Shown here: positions 1-8,839 of the stretch, in pieces
How positions within the stretch are numbered: the first letter of the stretch is position 1
Layout of the letters: each line of letters begins with the position of its first letter
Assembly (NCBI GenBank): GCA_903839615.1
Contig: CAIMCX010000060.1
Span: 1 to 34,645 of the forward strand
Direction: 5' to 3'
Source: an uncultured bacterium
Lineage (GTDB): Bacteria; Bipolaricaulota; Bipolaricaulia; UBA7950; UBA9294
DNA: 34,645 nt
The notes under the pieces: generated by a model
Seen by the model: the letters and a program-made list of their open reading frames with translations, nothing else
Databases searched by the model: none
Told to the model about the DNA's origin: nothing
Program-made: the position numbers and the translations under genes

Positions 1-356
1 GGCAATGCATGCTCGGTGCGCCCGATTCCGACGGCATCTGCGAGCCGGACATCAAGCTCGATCCGTCCTACTGGAGGCAGGGCTACGGGAGCGAGGTGTG
101 GACGGCGATGATCGACCGGCTCTTCCGTTTCACCTCATGTGCGATCGTGCGCGGCACGCCCAACGTGGCCAACACAGCGTCCGTTCGGATGCAGGTTTCC
201 GCCGGGATGAGGCACAGGGGAGAAGGCGTGTCTTCCTTCCCTGAATCGATGCAGGCGTTCACCACTCCCGTTCCGTACTGCATCTGCGAGATCGCGCGCG
301 ACGAGTGGGCGCATCGTCGCGACCGCGGCGACTGGCAGCACAAAGACCGATCCTAG
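1..356 (+). CDS. GNAT-family N-acetyltransferase, C-terminal fragment (truncated by left window edge)
   Basis: Frame open from the edge; RimJ/RimL-like motifs LDPSYWRQGYGSEVWTAMIDRLF and NVANTASVRMQVSAGM; stop at 356. Confidence 0.75.
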   Translation, partial: QCMLGAPDSDGICEPDIKLDPSYWRQGYGSEVWTAMIDRLFRFTSCAIVRGTPNVANTASVRMQVSAGMRHRGEGVSSFPESMQAFTTPVPYCICEIARDEWAHRRDRGDWQHKDRS

Positions 357-386
357 ACTGCGTCACCGCTTCGATCCGGCTCGCTG

Positions 387-854
387 TCAGCCTCGCTGCT
401 CGGCCAGGTACTGCTGGATCCCCATCTGCGCGATCTGGTCGATTTGGGCCTCGATCCAGTCCACGTGGTCCTCTTCGTCGTTGAGGATCTTCTCGAGGAG
501 GTCTCGCGTGCCGCCATCCCCCAACTCGTCCGCGGTGCGGATGTCGTCGTTGTACGCCTTCACTGCTCCATGCTCCGCGGCGAGATCGTTCTTCAGCTGG
601 GTTTCGACCTTGTCGCCAACGTGGATCTCCGCGAGCTTGCTCACGGTGGGGCGTCCCTCGAGGAAGAGAATCCGGGCGATGAGCATCTCGGCATGCTTCA
701 TTTCGTCGATCGCCCGCTTCTCGATCACTTCATGGAGTTTGCCGTAGCCCCAGTTCGCGCACATCTCGGAGTGGAGGATGTACTGGTTCACGGCGCCAAG
801 CTCCTCCGCCAGGCGGGCGTTCAATTTCGCAATGACCTTCGTGTTCCCTTTCAT
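387..854 (-). CDS. bfr: Bacterioferritin
   Basis: MKGNTKVIAKLNARLAEELGAVNQYILHSEMCANWGY...RAIDEMKHAEMLIARILFLEGRP...DEEDHVDWIEAQ: ferritin-like di-iron E/ExxH motifs. AGGAGG-type RBS upstream of ATG at 854; the ORF-track start at 956 is too long. Confidence 0.93.
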   Translation of the reverse strand: MKGNTKVIAKLNARLAEELGAVNQYILHSEMCANWGYGKLHEVIEKRAIDEMKHAEMLIARILFLEGRPTVSKLAEIHVGDKVETQLKNDLAAEHGAVKAYNDDIRTADELGDGGTRDLLEKILNDEEDHVDWIEAQIDQIAQMGIQQYLAEQRG

Positions 855-890
855 TCGGCTCCTCCTCTTCGCGTGGAAGACTAGAGCACT

Positions 891-919
891 AGCATAGAGG
901 CGAAGGCGAGACGTGGCAA
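891..919 (-). promoter_or_regulatory. Sigma70-like promoter for bfr
   Basis: Minus strand TTGCCA (914-919), 17-bp spacer, TATGCT (891-896), located 37 bp upstream of the bfr start. Confidence 0.5.
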
Positions 920-1037
920 CCGGCGACGCCATGTGAGTTGACTCCGCTGCACTCATGCACCGCGCGCCGACGCAAGCGAAGCGCGCTCGTGCAGCGGGGT
1001 ACGAGTGAAGATATGATCTTCCCTAGGAGGAAATGCC

Positions 1038-2036
1038 ATGCCCATCCGTCCGTTGCGCCTTCCCCAAGATCTCATCCCTGCCGTCGACATGCTGATGAAG
1101 ACGTTCCAGTACCCGGACCACCCTGAGTGGGGCTTTCAGTCGGACGAACAGGAGCAGCTCGTGGGGATGATCCGCCGGATGCGGAGCATGTGGCCGGCCA
1201 TCCGCCTCATCCAGCTCTTCTCGCCGAAGTTTCGCGACTTCATGCGCGGCTTCGTCTGGGAGGAAGACGGCGCGATCGTGGGCATGACGATGGCGCAGCG
1301 CGAGAGCAGGACATCGATGTGGTACATCGGCACGGTCGGCGTCCTTCCCGAATTCCGCGGCCGCGGCATCGCCCGCACGCTGGTCCAGGCCACGCTTGAC
1401 ATGATGCGCGAGCGCGGCGCCACAAGTGCCCGCCTGGGAGTCATCGACGGCAACACGCCAGCTCAGACCCTGTACAGCTCGCTTGGTTTCACGGCGTACG
1501 GCGGCTCGACGCGCTATGCGCTGACGCCGAAACCTCAACCTCCTGTCGATCGGCCCGCGTTGCCGCTCGGCTATGACGAAGGAAGACTGAAGGAGTTCGA
1601 CTGGCGTACTCGATTTGACCTCGACCAGCGCATCGTGCCTGCCGCCCTGCAGGAGTTCGAGCCGGCCATTCCCGAGAGGTACAAGACCCCGCTCCCCATC
1701 CGCATGTTCGCCATCCTCTTCCACTTCATCGAGAACTCCCGCGACACGGATCTCGTCATCCGCTGCACGGGCGATCGCGTCGCTGTCGCGCGCGTCGGGT
1801 GGAGCATCCTGAAGCGAGGCAAGGGAGCGAACTCCATTCGCGTCCGCTTGGACCCGGCCCATGCGGATCTCGCTCCGTATCTCGTCCGCCGGGCGCTCTC
1901 CAGCGTCCTTGAGCGAAGCGCGGAGCTGCACGTCGAGCTCTTCGTTCCGGCGTGGATGCCGAACGTTGCACGAGAGGCCGAATCGCTCGGCTTCGTACGC
2001 CGCGCGGCGAGTCGCGTCATGGGCATCAAACTGTAG
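1038..2036 (+). CDS. GNAT-family acetyltransferase with a second degenerate GNAT-like C-terminal domain
   Basis: VGVLPEFRGRGIARTLVQATLDMMRERGATSARLGVIDGNTPAQTLYSSLGF is a canonical acetyl-CoA binding motif. AGGAGG RBS at about 1025. Confidence 0.85.
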   Translation: MPIRPLRLPQDLIPAVDMLMKTFQYPDHPEWGFQSDEQEQLVGMIRRMRSMWPAIRLIQLFSPKFRDFMRGFVWEEDGAIVGMTMAQRESRTSMWYIGTVGVLPEFRGRGIARTLVQATLDMMRERGATSARLGVIDGNTPAQTLYSSLGFTAYGGSTRYALTPKPQPPVDRPALPLGYDEGRLKEFDWRTRFDLDQRIVPAALQEFEPAIPERYKTPLPIRMFAILFHFIENSRDTDLVIRCTGDRVAVARVGWSILKRGKGANSIRVRLDPAHADLAPYLVRRALSSVLERSAELHVELFVPAWMPNVAREAESLGFVRRAASRVMGIKL

Positions 2037-2243
2037 CCGAGGCGCGGTGGACAAGGCGCCAGAAGGTATGCTGGCGGCGTCCGGAGGAGGTCTCGATGAC
2101 GGAGTAGCCGATCCACGTTCGTGACGCTCATCCGCGGCCGAGTTTGGCCGCATGATGGACGTACGCCGGCTACTCTTCCTCTTTCATCCACTCGAGATCC
2201 GAAGCGAGTCCGCGTGCGCCCCCGAAGGACGAAGGAGGACACG

Positions 2244-2876
2244 TTGTCGTCGCTTCTCTTTCACGACGTTTCGTTTGCGTACGACGCTTCGCCGGACGGC
2301 CTCTTCTGCGAGATCCAGTTCGGGCTGAGCGAGGGATGGGCCGGAGTCATCGGCGAGAACGGATCGGGGAAGACCACACTCCTTCGCCTGGCCTGCCACG
2401 AATTGACACCGCGACGCGGGATCATCGACGCGCCGCGAGCATCCGTCTACTGCCCCCAGCGCACCGACGCGCCGCTCGATGAATCCGCAGCCTTCTGCGC
2501 CGCCGACGATGCGGAGGCCTTTCGCCTGCGCGGGACTCTTGGAATCGAGCGGGTCTGGCTCGATCGTTGGCCCACCCTCTCGCACGGCGAGCGCAAGCGA
2601 GTGCAGATCGCAACAAGCCTCTGGCTCCGGCCGGATCTGCTGGCCGTGGACGAGCCCACGAATCACCTCGACGCGGAAGCGCGCCGGATGGTTCTGGCCG
2701 CGCTGCGGACCTATCGGGGCATCGGTCTTCTCGTCAGCCACGATCGCGAGCTTCTGGAAGCGCTCTGCGCGCTAGAATGGAACATCGCTCGAGCGACGGC
2801 AACGAGTCCCACCTTCGTCCTGTCGCCGCGGGCGTTCCGGTCCGGCCTCGTTGCTCCGGCAACGTCGGAGTCCTAG
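2244..2876 (+). CDS. Single-domain ABC-F-like ATPase
   Basis: Walker A GENGSGKTTLL, signature LSHGERKRVQIA, Walker B LLAVDEPTNHLD, H-loop LLVSHDRE. TTG start at 2244 preceded by GGAGGA. Confidence 0.8.
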   Translation: MSSLLFHDVSFAYDASPDGLFCEIQFGLSEGWAGVIGENGSGKTTLLRLACHELTPRRGIIDAPRASVYCPQRTDAPLDESAAFCAADDAEAFRLRGTLGIERVWLDRWPTLSHGERKRVQIATSLWLRPDLLAVDEPTNHLDAEARRMVLAALRTYRGIGLLVSHDRELLEALCALEWNIARATATSPTFVLSPRAFRSGLVAPATSES

Positions 2877-2894
2877 AGTGACCGAAGAGGGATC

Positions 2895-3317
2895 ATGACT
2901 CAGCGGCTGTCCGTGGTTGACGTCGATCGTTGTGTGGGCTGCCAACTCTGCATCTTCGCGTGCGCCCGCCGCGAAGGACATGGCGGAACGGCTGGGGCGC
3001 GCATCGATGTCCGCTCGGCCGGTGGGATGCGCCGAGGGTTCCTCGTGATTGTGTGCCGCGCCTGCGACGATCCGCCCTGCGCTCGCGCTTGCCCGACCGG
3101 CGCCCTCGTCCGGCGCGACGGCGGCGGCGTGCGTCTTGCCACGAGCCTCTGCACCGGATGCGGAGCGTGTCAGACGGCCTGCCCGTTCGGCGCGATCCAA
3201 TCGGACGAAAGCGCGAAGCCGCTTGTCTGCGTCTACTGCGGAACGTGCGCGCGGTACTGCCCGCATGGCGTTCTCGCGCTGGAGGAGATCGGGAGGACGA
3301 GCGATGTTGTCGGCTGA
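2895..3317 (+). CDS. AOR-associated polyferredoxin-type protein with four [4Fe-4S] motifs
   Basis: Cys motifs CVGCQLCIFAC, CRACDDPPCARACP, CTGCGACQTACP, CVYCGTCARYCP. Its 3' end overlaps the AOR start. Confidence 0.9.
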   Translation: MTQRLSVVDVDRCVGCQLCIFACARREGHGGTAGARIDVRSAGGMRRGFLVIVCRACDDPPCARACPTGALVRRDGGGVRLATSLCTGCGACQTACPFGAIQSDESAKPLVCVYCGTCARYCPHGVLALEEIGRTSDVVG

Positions 3318-5070
3318 TCCCCTGTCCCGGGTCCTCACGATCGACCTCACAACCCAGAAGGTTGCTGTCGACGTGCGGCCGGATCTCGTCGATGCGGCGA
3401 TCGGAGGAGCCGGAGTTGCGGTCCAGCTTCTCGCCGAGCGTTGCCCGCCGGACGCCGATCCGCTTGGCCCGGAGAACCCGATCGTCCTCGCCGTCGGCCC
3501 GCTCGTCGGGCTGTTTCCGCTCGCAGCGAAGACCGTGGCGATGTTCAAGTCCCCGCACACCGGGAACCTCGGAGAGAGTCACGCCGGCGGGCGCAGCGCC
3601 GTCGCGATTCGCCTCGCCGGGTACGGAGCCGTGGTCATCACCGGAAAGAGCACGCGACCGGTCTACCTCGTGATTGACGGAGAGAAGGTCCTCTTTCGCG
3701 ACGCGTCGGCCCTCTGGGGGCTCCATTCGAGTGCCACGGTGGGCCGCGTCCTGCGCGAGCGCGAGTCAGGGACCGGACATCGCTCGATCCTCCGCATCGG
3801 CCCTGCAGGAGAGAAGGGCGTCTCGTACGCCGGCGTGATCACGGAGACGTACCGCCATTTCGGCCGTCTCGGTTTGGGCGCCGTCTTCGGCGCGAAGCAG
3901 CTGAAGGCCATCGTCGTCTCGGGACGGCGGGCGCTGCCCGTCGCCGATCCGCCGGCCTACCGCCGCGCCTACGACGCCGTGTACCAGGCCGCAGTCGCAT
4001 CTCCGGCCATGAGGAAGTACCACGACCTCGGGACGCCGATGAACCTGCTGCCTCTGAACGCATTGCAGGCCCTCCCGACGCGCAACCTGCAGGCAGCCTC
4101 GTTTGACGGCGCGGAAGCGATTTCCGGCGAGGCGATGGCGGAGACGTTCCTCGGCCGCCGACTTGCCTGCAGTCACTGCCCCGTGGCGTGCATCCATCTT
4201 GCAGCTTTGCGCACGCCGCACCCTGAAGAGGCCTATTTCTACAAGACTTCGATGCTCGGCTACGACTACGAGCTCATCTACGCGCTCGGCAGCTTGCTCG
4301 GCGTCGCGGACCCTGCGGCCCTGCTCCTCTTGACGGATGAGGTCGAGGCACAGGGCCTCGATGCCATCTCCACCGGCGTCGTCCTCGCGTGGACGATCGA
4401 AGCCTGCGAGCGGGACCTCGTCTCCGCGCGGGACCTCGACGGGGTTGCGCTCCGCTGGGGTGATGCGGACGGATGCCGAGAAGCCGTCCGCCGCATCGTG
4501 TCGCAGCCGACGGACTTGTACCGTGCGATGGCCCGCGGCGTCGACGCCGCTGCGAAGACCTACGGCGGCGGGGAATTCGCCCTGGCGTTCGGCGGAAACG
4601 AGATGGCGGGATACCACACCGGCCCCGTGGGCTACCTCGGCTTCCTCGCCGGGGCGCGCCACAGCCATCTCGATAACGCCGGGTACTCGATCGACCAGAA
4701 GCGTCTCGCCGCCGGGCTTCCGGCCATTGACGATAGCATAGTCGACGACGTCGTGGCCGAAGAGTCGTGGCGACAGGTTCTCGCCAGCCTTTCGGTCTGC
4801 TTCTTCGCCCGCGGCATCTACACCCCCGATGTCGTCTGCGAGGCCCTCGCATGCTGTGGCGTCGAGGCCTCAGCGGATAGCCTGCGGGCAATCGGCACCG
4901 AGACGCTGACACGAAAGTGGGCATTCAAGAAGAGCTGTGGATTCAGCCTCGACTCCCTCGGCCTGCCGGAGAGGATCTTCGAGACCGCGTCGCCGTCCGG
5001 TCCCATCGATCGCGCCGGGCTCGTCCGGCTTCTCGCGCGCTTCGCCGAACGAGTCGAGGAAGCGGTCTGA
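3304..5070 (+). CDS. Aldehyde:ferredoxin oxidoreductase family tungsto/molybdoenzyme (AOR1)
   Basis: LSRVLTIDLTTQKV..., FKSPHTGNLGESHAGG, GAVFGAKQLKAIVVSGRR, CSHCPVAC plus a distal Cys (SLSVCFFARG), GLDAISTG. ATG at 3304 overlaps the ferredoxin gene by 14 bp. Confidence 0.92.
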   Translation: MLSADPLSRVLTIDLTTQKVAVDVRPDLVDAAIGGAGVAVQLLAERCPPDADPLGPENPIVLAVGPLVGLFPLAAKTVAMFKSPHTGNLGESHAGGRSAVAIRLAGYGAVVITGKSTRPVYLVIDGEKVLFRDASALWGLHSSATVGRVLRERESGTGHRSILRIGPAGEKGVSYAGVITETYRHFGRLGLGAVFGAKQLKAIVVSGRRALPVADPPAYRRAYDAVYQAAVASPAMRKYHDLGTPMNLLPLNALQALPTRNLQAASFDGAEAISGEAMAETFLGRRLACSHCPVACIHLAALRTPHPEEAYFYKTSMLGYDYELIYALGSLLGVADPAALLLLTDEVEAQGLDAISTGVVLAWTIEACERDLVSARDLDGVALRWGDADGCREAVRRIVSQPTDLYRAMARGVDAAAKTYGGGEFALAFGGNEMAGYHTGPVGYLGFLAGARHSHLDNAGYSIDQKRLAAGLPAIDDSIVDDVVAEESWRQVLASLSVCFFARGIYTPDVVCEALACCGVEASADSLRAIGTETLTRKWAFKKSCGFSLDSLGLPERIFETASPSGPIDRAGLVRLLARFAERVEEAV

Positions 5071-5086
5071 GTCCTCCGCTCACGGC

Positions 5087-6445
5087 CTACGGCACGACGA
5101 GGCGATCGATTCGTCCCGGGTTTGCTCCGTTCGGATCGCAGACCCAGAGCGTGCGGCCGTCGTAGGCAAGGCCTGTCGGCGTCAGCCCGGGAGCCACCGC
5201 GGAGTCGAGCGTCGCGCCCGTCGCCGGAGCGACGCGGACGAGCGTCGAGCCGGCCGTGATCCACAAGCTCCCGCTTGCCCATGCCATGCCGATCGGAGCC
5301 ACCGCCACGATGCCTCTCGCCCCCGATTCCGCAGAGAGAGGGGCGGGAGCGGCAAACGATCCCAGCACGGCTCCTGTCCACGGGTCGACCTGGAAGACCC
5401 GGCCCCGCGCAACGTCGCCAACCCAGAGCGACCCGCCGCCGTAGGCGAGGCCCGTCGCCGTGAACTCCGTGCTCTCGAGGACTCCCAGGATGTGGCCGGG
5501 ATCCGTCGTCGGCACCTCGGGATCCACTTTGTAGAGCTTGCCGTCGGAGGCGCAGGCGACCCACAGGGCGCCGTCTTGCCACGCGAGCCCGGCCGGCGTG
5601 CCGGCCGTCGGCACGGGCACGATGCCCTTCTCCGCTGCATCAGATGCCGCGGCCGCCTCGCCCGGCGCGTCGAACGACGTGAGAATCGCGCCGGTGGTCG
5701 GCCGTATCTCGTAGATCCGGTTCGTCGTCGCATCGCTCACCCACAGGGAGGCCCCATCGTAGGCAAGGCCCGTCGGGTCAGGGCCCGGAGATGCGAGAGA
5801 GAGGAGAACCCCTTCTACCGCAATCCCATGCGATGCCGTGCCCACGGCGCCGTCGTCGTCGACGACGGTGAGCGTGGCAACGCGCAGCCCGGGCGTCGCG
5901 TAGGTGTGCACGACCGGAATTCCGAGGTCCTGACCCACAGCCGGCGTCGTCCCGTCGCCGAAATCGAGGCTGTAGGAGACGATGGTTCCTGCCGGGGTTG
6001 GAACGATGCCAGCCGGATCGACTGAGTGCGACAGGTCGAACAACACCGAAAGCGGCGCCCGTCCGCGGTCGGGGGTCGCTTCAAGGGCAGCGACCGGTGG
6101 CGGATTGGTCGCGACGATCGCCGTCGTCGCGCGACTCGAGCGACCGTCGGCTGTGAATAGGGTCAAGGTGACGACATACGCTCCGTGCTGCGTGTACGTG
6201 TGCGCCGGTGCGACGGCCGTCGATGCGTTGTTGGCGCCGCTCGCTGGATCCCCGAAGTCCCAGGTGCGCGAGACGATGGGACCGGTCGACCCTTCGCTCG
6301 TGAAGAGGACGGAGAAGGGAATCGGTCCCTGGTCCGTGCCTTGGATTCCGATGCGAGCATCGAGAGGAAGAAACGAAGAGCACCCACCCAATGCACTCCC
6401 CACGGCCACTAAGAGAACCGCCGTCTTGACGAGTCTTCTTCTCAT
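5087..6445 (-). CDS. Lipoprotein with two PKD domains and a C-terminal beta-propeller (SMP-30/NHL-like repeats)
   Basis: Lipobox-like signal MRRRLVKTAVLLVAVGSALGGCSS; PKD motifs SRTWDFGD and SYSLDFGDGT; repeated GLAYDGASLWVSD / GLAWQDGALWVAC / GLAYGGGSLWVGD / GMAWASGSLWITA / GLAYDGRTLWVCD. Confidence 0.85.
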   Translation of the reverse strand: MRRRLVKTAVLLVAVGSALGGCSSFLPLDARIGIQGTDQGPIPFSVLFTSEGSTGPIVSRTWDFGDPASGANNASTAVAPAHTYTQHGAYVVTLTLFTADGRSSRATTAIVATNPPPVAALEATPDRGRAPLSVLFDLSHSVDPAGIVPTPAGTIVSYSLDFGDGTTPAVGQDLGIPVVHTYATPGLRVATLTVVDDDGAVGTASHGIAVEGVLLSLASPGPDPTGLAYDGASLWVSDATTNRIYEIRPTTGAILTSFDAPGEAAAASDAAEKGIVPVPTAGTPAGLAWQDGALWVACASDGKLYKVDPEVPTTDPGHILGVLESTEFTATGLAYGGGSLWVGDVARGRVFQVDPWTGAVLGSFAAPAPLSAESGARGIVAVAPIGMAWASGSLWITAGSTLVRVAPATGATLDSAVAPGLTPTGLAYDGRTLWVCDPNGANPGRIDRLVVP

Positions 6446-6572
6446 CGCGCCCTCCCGCATCGATCGATCCCCGAACGGACAGCTAGCGAGTCGCGGAGTT
6501 CCCCGACGCGCTCGAGCCTACTCCTCCTCGGCCAACGGGGCGAATCGGTTGAGGGACCACTAGAATGGGGCC

Positions 6573-7943
6573 ATGGCTCAGCGCGCGAACGGGCAACTGG
6601 ACACCGTGATCTGCGGCGCCCGCCTCGTTACGGATCGAGGCCTCATGGAAGCCGATGTCGGGCTCTGCGACGGGCGCATTGCAGCGCTCGGCACGCGTCT
6701 CGAGGGAGAGGAGCGCGTGGACGCCCGGGGCTTGTGGATTCTCCCGGGCGCGATCGACGGCCACACGCACATGGAGGCCCCCGCCTTCGGGCGGACGACG
6801 CGCGACACGTTCGAATCCGGAACTCGCGCCGCGGCAGCCGGCGGCGTGACGACCGTGGTCGACTTCACCGTCGGGAACGGGGAGACGACGCTCGCCGAGC
6901 AGATCTGCGCTCGCCTCGAGATGATCCGACACAGCGTGGTCGACGTGGCGCTTCACGCCGAGGTCGTCGCATGGCGGGCGGACCGCACAGGAGAAGTGGC
7001 CGATGCGATCCGCGCCGGCGTGACGAGCTTCAAGTTCTACACCGTCTACGCCGAACGCTCGACGCCAGACGAGCTCGCCGATGCATTCCGGGCCATCGCG
7101 CGAGCCGGGGGCGTCGCAATGATTCACGCCGAGGATCCTGACGGAATCGACGCTGCGTCGAGGTCTCTGTCCCCGCGGGAACGGGCGAGCATGACGGCCT
7201 TCCCGCGGAGCCGTCCCGCGCAGAGCGAGGTGACGGCCGTCGAGCGGGTCTGCGCTTTGGCCGAGGCAACCGGAGTGCGTCTTCACGTCGCTCACGTCAG
7301 CACGGCGGGTGCCGTTGCCGCAATCGCGGGGGCGAAGGCGCAGGGCGTTCGGGTGACAGCGGAGACCTGCCCTCACTATCTCTTGCTCGACGAAGGCGTC
7401 TATGCCCGGGCGGACGGATGCCAATGGAGCGTCATCCCGCCCCTGCGGCGACATGGGGGTCAGACCGCGCTGTGGTCCGCCCTCGCAAGTGGAACGCTCG
7501 ACACGATTGCAACCGATCACTGCCCGTTCGTCCGCGCCGACAAGGAGGACTCGAGCGACGCGCTTGGGACCCCGTGCGGACTGCCCGGCGTCGAGACGCT
7601 CCTGCCGCTCGCCTACTCGGAGGGTGTCGCGCGCCGCGGGCTCTCGCCGGAGTGGCTGACGCGCGTCCTGTCCCGGAATCCGGCCCGAATCTTCGACCTC
7701 GCGTCGCGCAAGGGGACGCTCGACGTCGGCGCGGACGCCGACGTGGTCCTCTTCGACCCGGCGCGGGAGTGGACCGTCTCCGCGTCGAGGCTTCACATGA
7801 ACACGGACTTCTCTCCGTTCGAGGGGCTCAGGGTACGCGGAGCCGTTGTGCGCACGTATGTCCGCGGACGCTGTGTCTTCGGAGACGGGGAGTTCCTCGC
7901 GCAACCCGGATGGGGGCGCTTCGCCGCGGGCAGTGTGCTCTAG
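6573..7943 (+). CDS. Hydantoinase/dihydropyrimidinase/allantoinase-type amidohydrolase
   Basis: GAIDGHTHME (HxH), GVTSFKFYTVY (carbamylated Lys motif), HVAHVSTAG, TAETCPHYL, TDHCPF, FSPFEG. Confidence 0.9.
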   Translation: MAQRANGQLDTVICGARLVTDRGLMEADVGLCDGRIAALGTRLEGEERVDARGLWILPGAIDGHTHMEAPAFGRTTRDTFESGTRAAAAGGVTTVVDFTVGNGETTLAEQICARLEMIRHSVVDVALHAEVVAWRADRTGEVADAIRAGVTSFKFYTVYAERSTPDELADAFRAIARAGGVAMIHAEDPDGIDAASRSLSPRERASMTAFPRSRPAQSEVTAVERVCALAEATGVRLHVAHVSTAGAVAAIAGAKAQGVRVTAETCPHYLLLDEGVYARADGCQWSVIPPLRRHGGQTALWSALASGTLDTIATDHCPFVRADKEDSSDALGTPCGLPGVETLLPLAYSEGVARRGLSPEWLTRVLSRNPARIFDLASRKGTLDVGADADVVLFDPAREWTVSASRLHMNTDFSPFEGLRVRGAVVRTYVRGRCVFGDGEFLAQPGWGRFAAGSVL

Positions 7944-8839
7944 GCTCTCTTCTCCAACGCGAGGAGGCCCTCCACCTCCGCGCGCCACGGTAACGAAGGC
8001 TGGGCGCCCGGCTTCGTTGTCGCAAGCGCACCGGCCGCGTTGGCGAAGCGAATGGCCTGCTCGAGGGGACGGTCGGCAAGCGCTACGGCAAGCGCTCCGT
8101 TGAACGCATCGCCAGCCGCCGTCGTGTCCACCACCTGCACATGGAACGGCGGGACGTGGTACGTCGCCACGCCGAAGCAGAACGCGCCGCGTTCGCCCGC
8201 CTTGCAGACCACGGTCCGCACCCCATCTGCCAGGAGACTGCGCGCCGCGCGCGCCGTGTCCGAGATCCCGGTAAGGGAGTGAAGCTCGGTCTCGTTCGGC
8301 GTCAAGACGTCGATGCGGCTGAGTCGGAGCCGCGAGATGTCTCGGGCCGGCGCCGGATCGAGAACCACGAGCGGGCGCTCTCTCGGCAACCGGTCGAGCA
8401 GGTAGCCGATCGTCTCGAGCGGAATCTCCAATTGAAGGAGGAGCACTCGCGCCCCGGCGATGCGCGCCAGGACGCGGTCCACGTAGGCGCGATCGACGGC
8501 GCCGTTTGCGCCAGGGACGCAGGCAATCGCGTTCTCGCCGGTGTCTTCGACCCAGATCGACGCCGTGCCGGTCGCCGCATCGGGCGCAATCTCGACTCCG
8601 GCCACATCCACGCCGTCGGCGCGCATCGCGTCGAGCAGGCGCTCGCCGTACGCGTCACGGCCGACCTTGCCATAGAACGAGACGGAGCCGCCGACTCGCG
8701 CGGCGGCCACAGCCTGGTTTGCCCCCTTGCCGCCGGGATAGTGGCGCAACGCCCTACCGGCAACCGTCTCGCCCGGGTGCGGCATCCGCACCACCTCGGT
8801 GACGACATCCATGTTCGCACTGCCCACCACAGCGATCAT
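7940..8839 (-). CDS. rbsK: Ribokinase / PfkB-family sugar kinase
   Basis: MIAVVGSANMDVVTEVVRMPHPGETVAG, PGGKGANQAVAAARVGG, VVDTTAAGDAFNGAL. ATG at 8839 shares an ATGA overlap with the upstream gene's stop. Confidence 0.9.
   Translation of the reverse strand: MIAVVGSANMDVVTEVVRMPHPGETVAGRALRHYPGGKGANQAVAAARVGGSVSFYGKVGRDAYGERLLDAMRADGVDVAGVEIAPDAATGTASIWVEDTGENAIACVPGANGAVDRAYVDRVLARIAGARVLLLQLEIPLETIGYLLDRLPRERPLVVLDPAPARDISRLRLSRIDVLTPNETELHSLTGISDTARAARSLLADGVRTVVCKAGERGAFCFGVATYHVPPFHVQVVDTTAAGDAFNGALAVALADRPLEQAIRFANAAGALATTKPGAQPSLPWRAEVEGLLALEKRA

Noticed and set aside
1023-2153. Long antisense ORF (376 aa) opposite the GNAT gene
   Set aside because: Low-complexity Arg/Ala/Asp-rich translation without recognisable motifs; typical shadow ORF in GC-rich DNA, while the plus strand encodes a clear GNAT.
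6573-7943. Hydantoinase as an FwdA/FhcA (formylmethanofuran dehydrogenase A) homolog completing a C1 pathway
   Set aside because: Motifs (GVTSFKFYTVY, FSPFEG) are those of the dihydropyrimidinase/allantoinase group; I see no FwdA-specific features.
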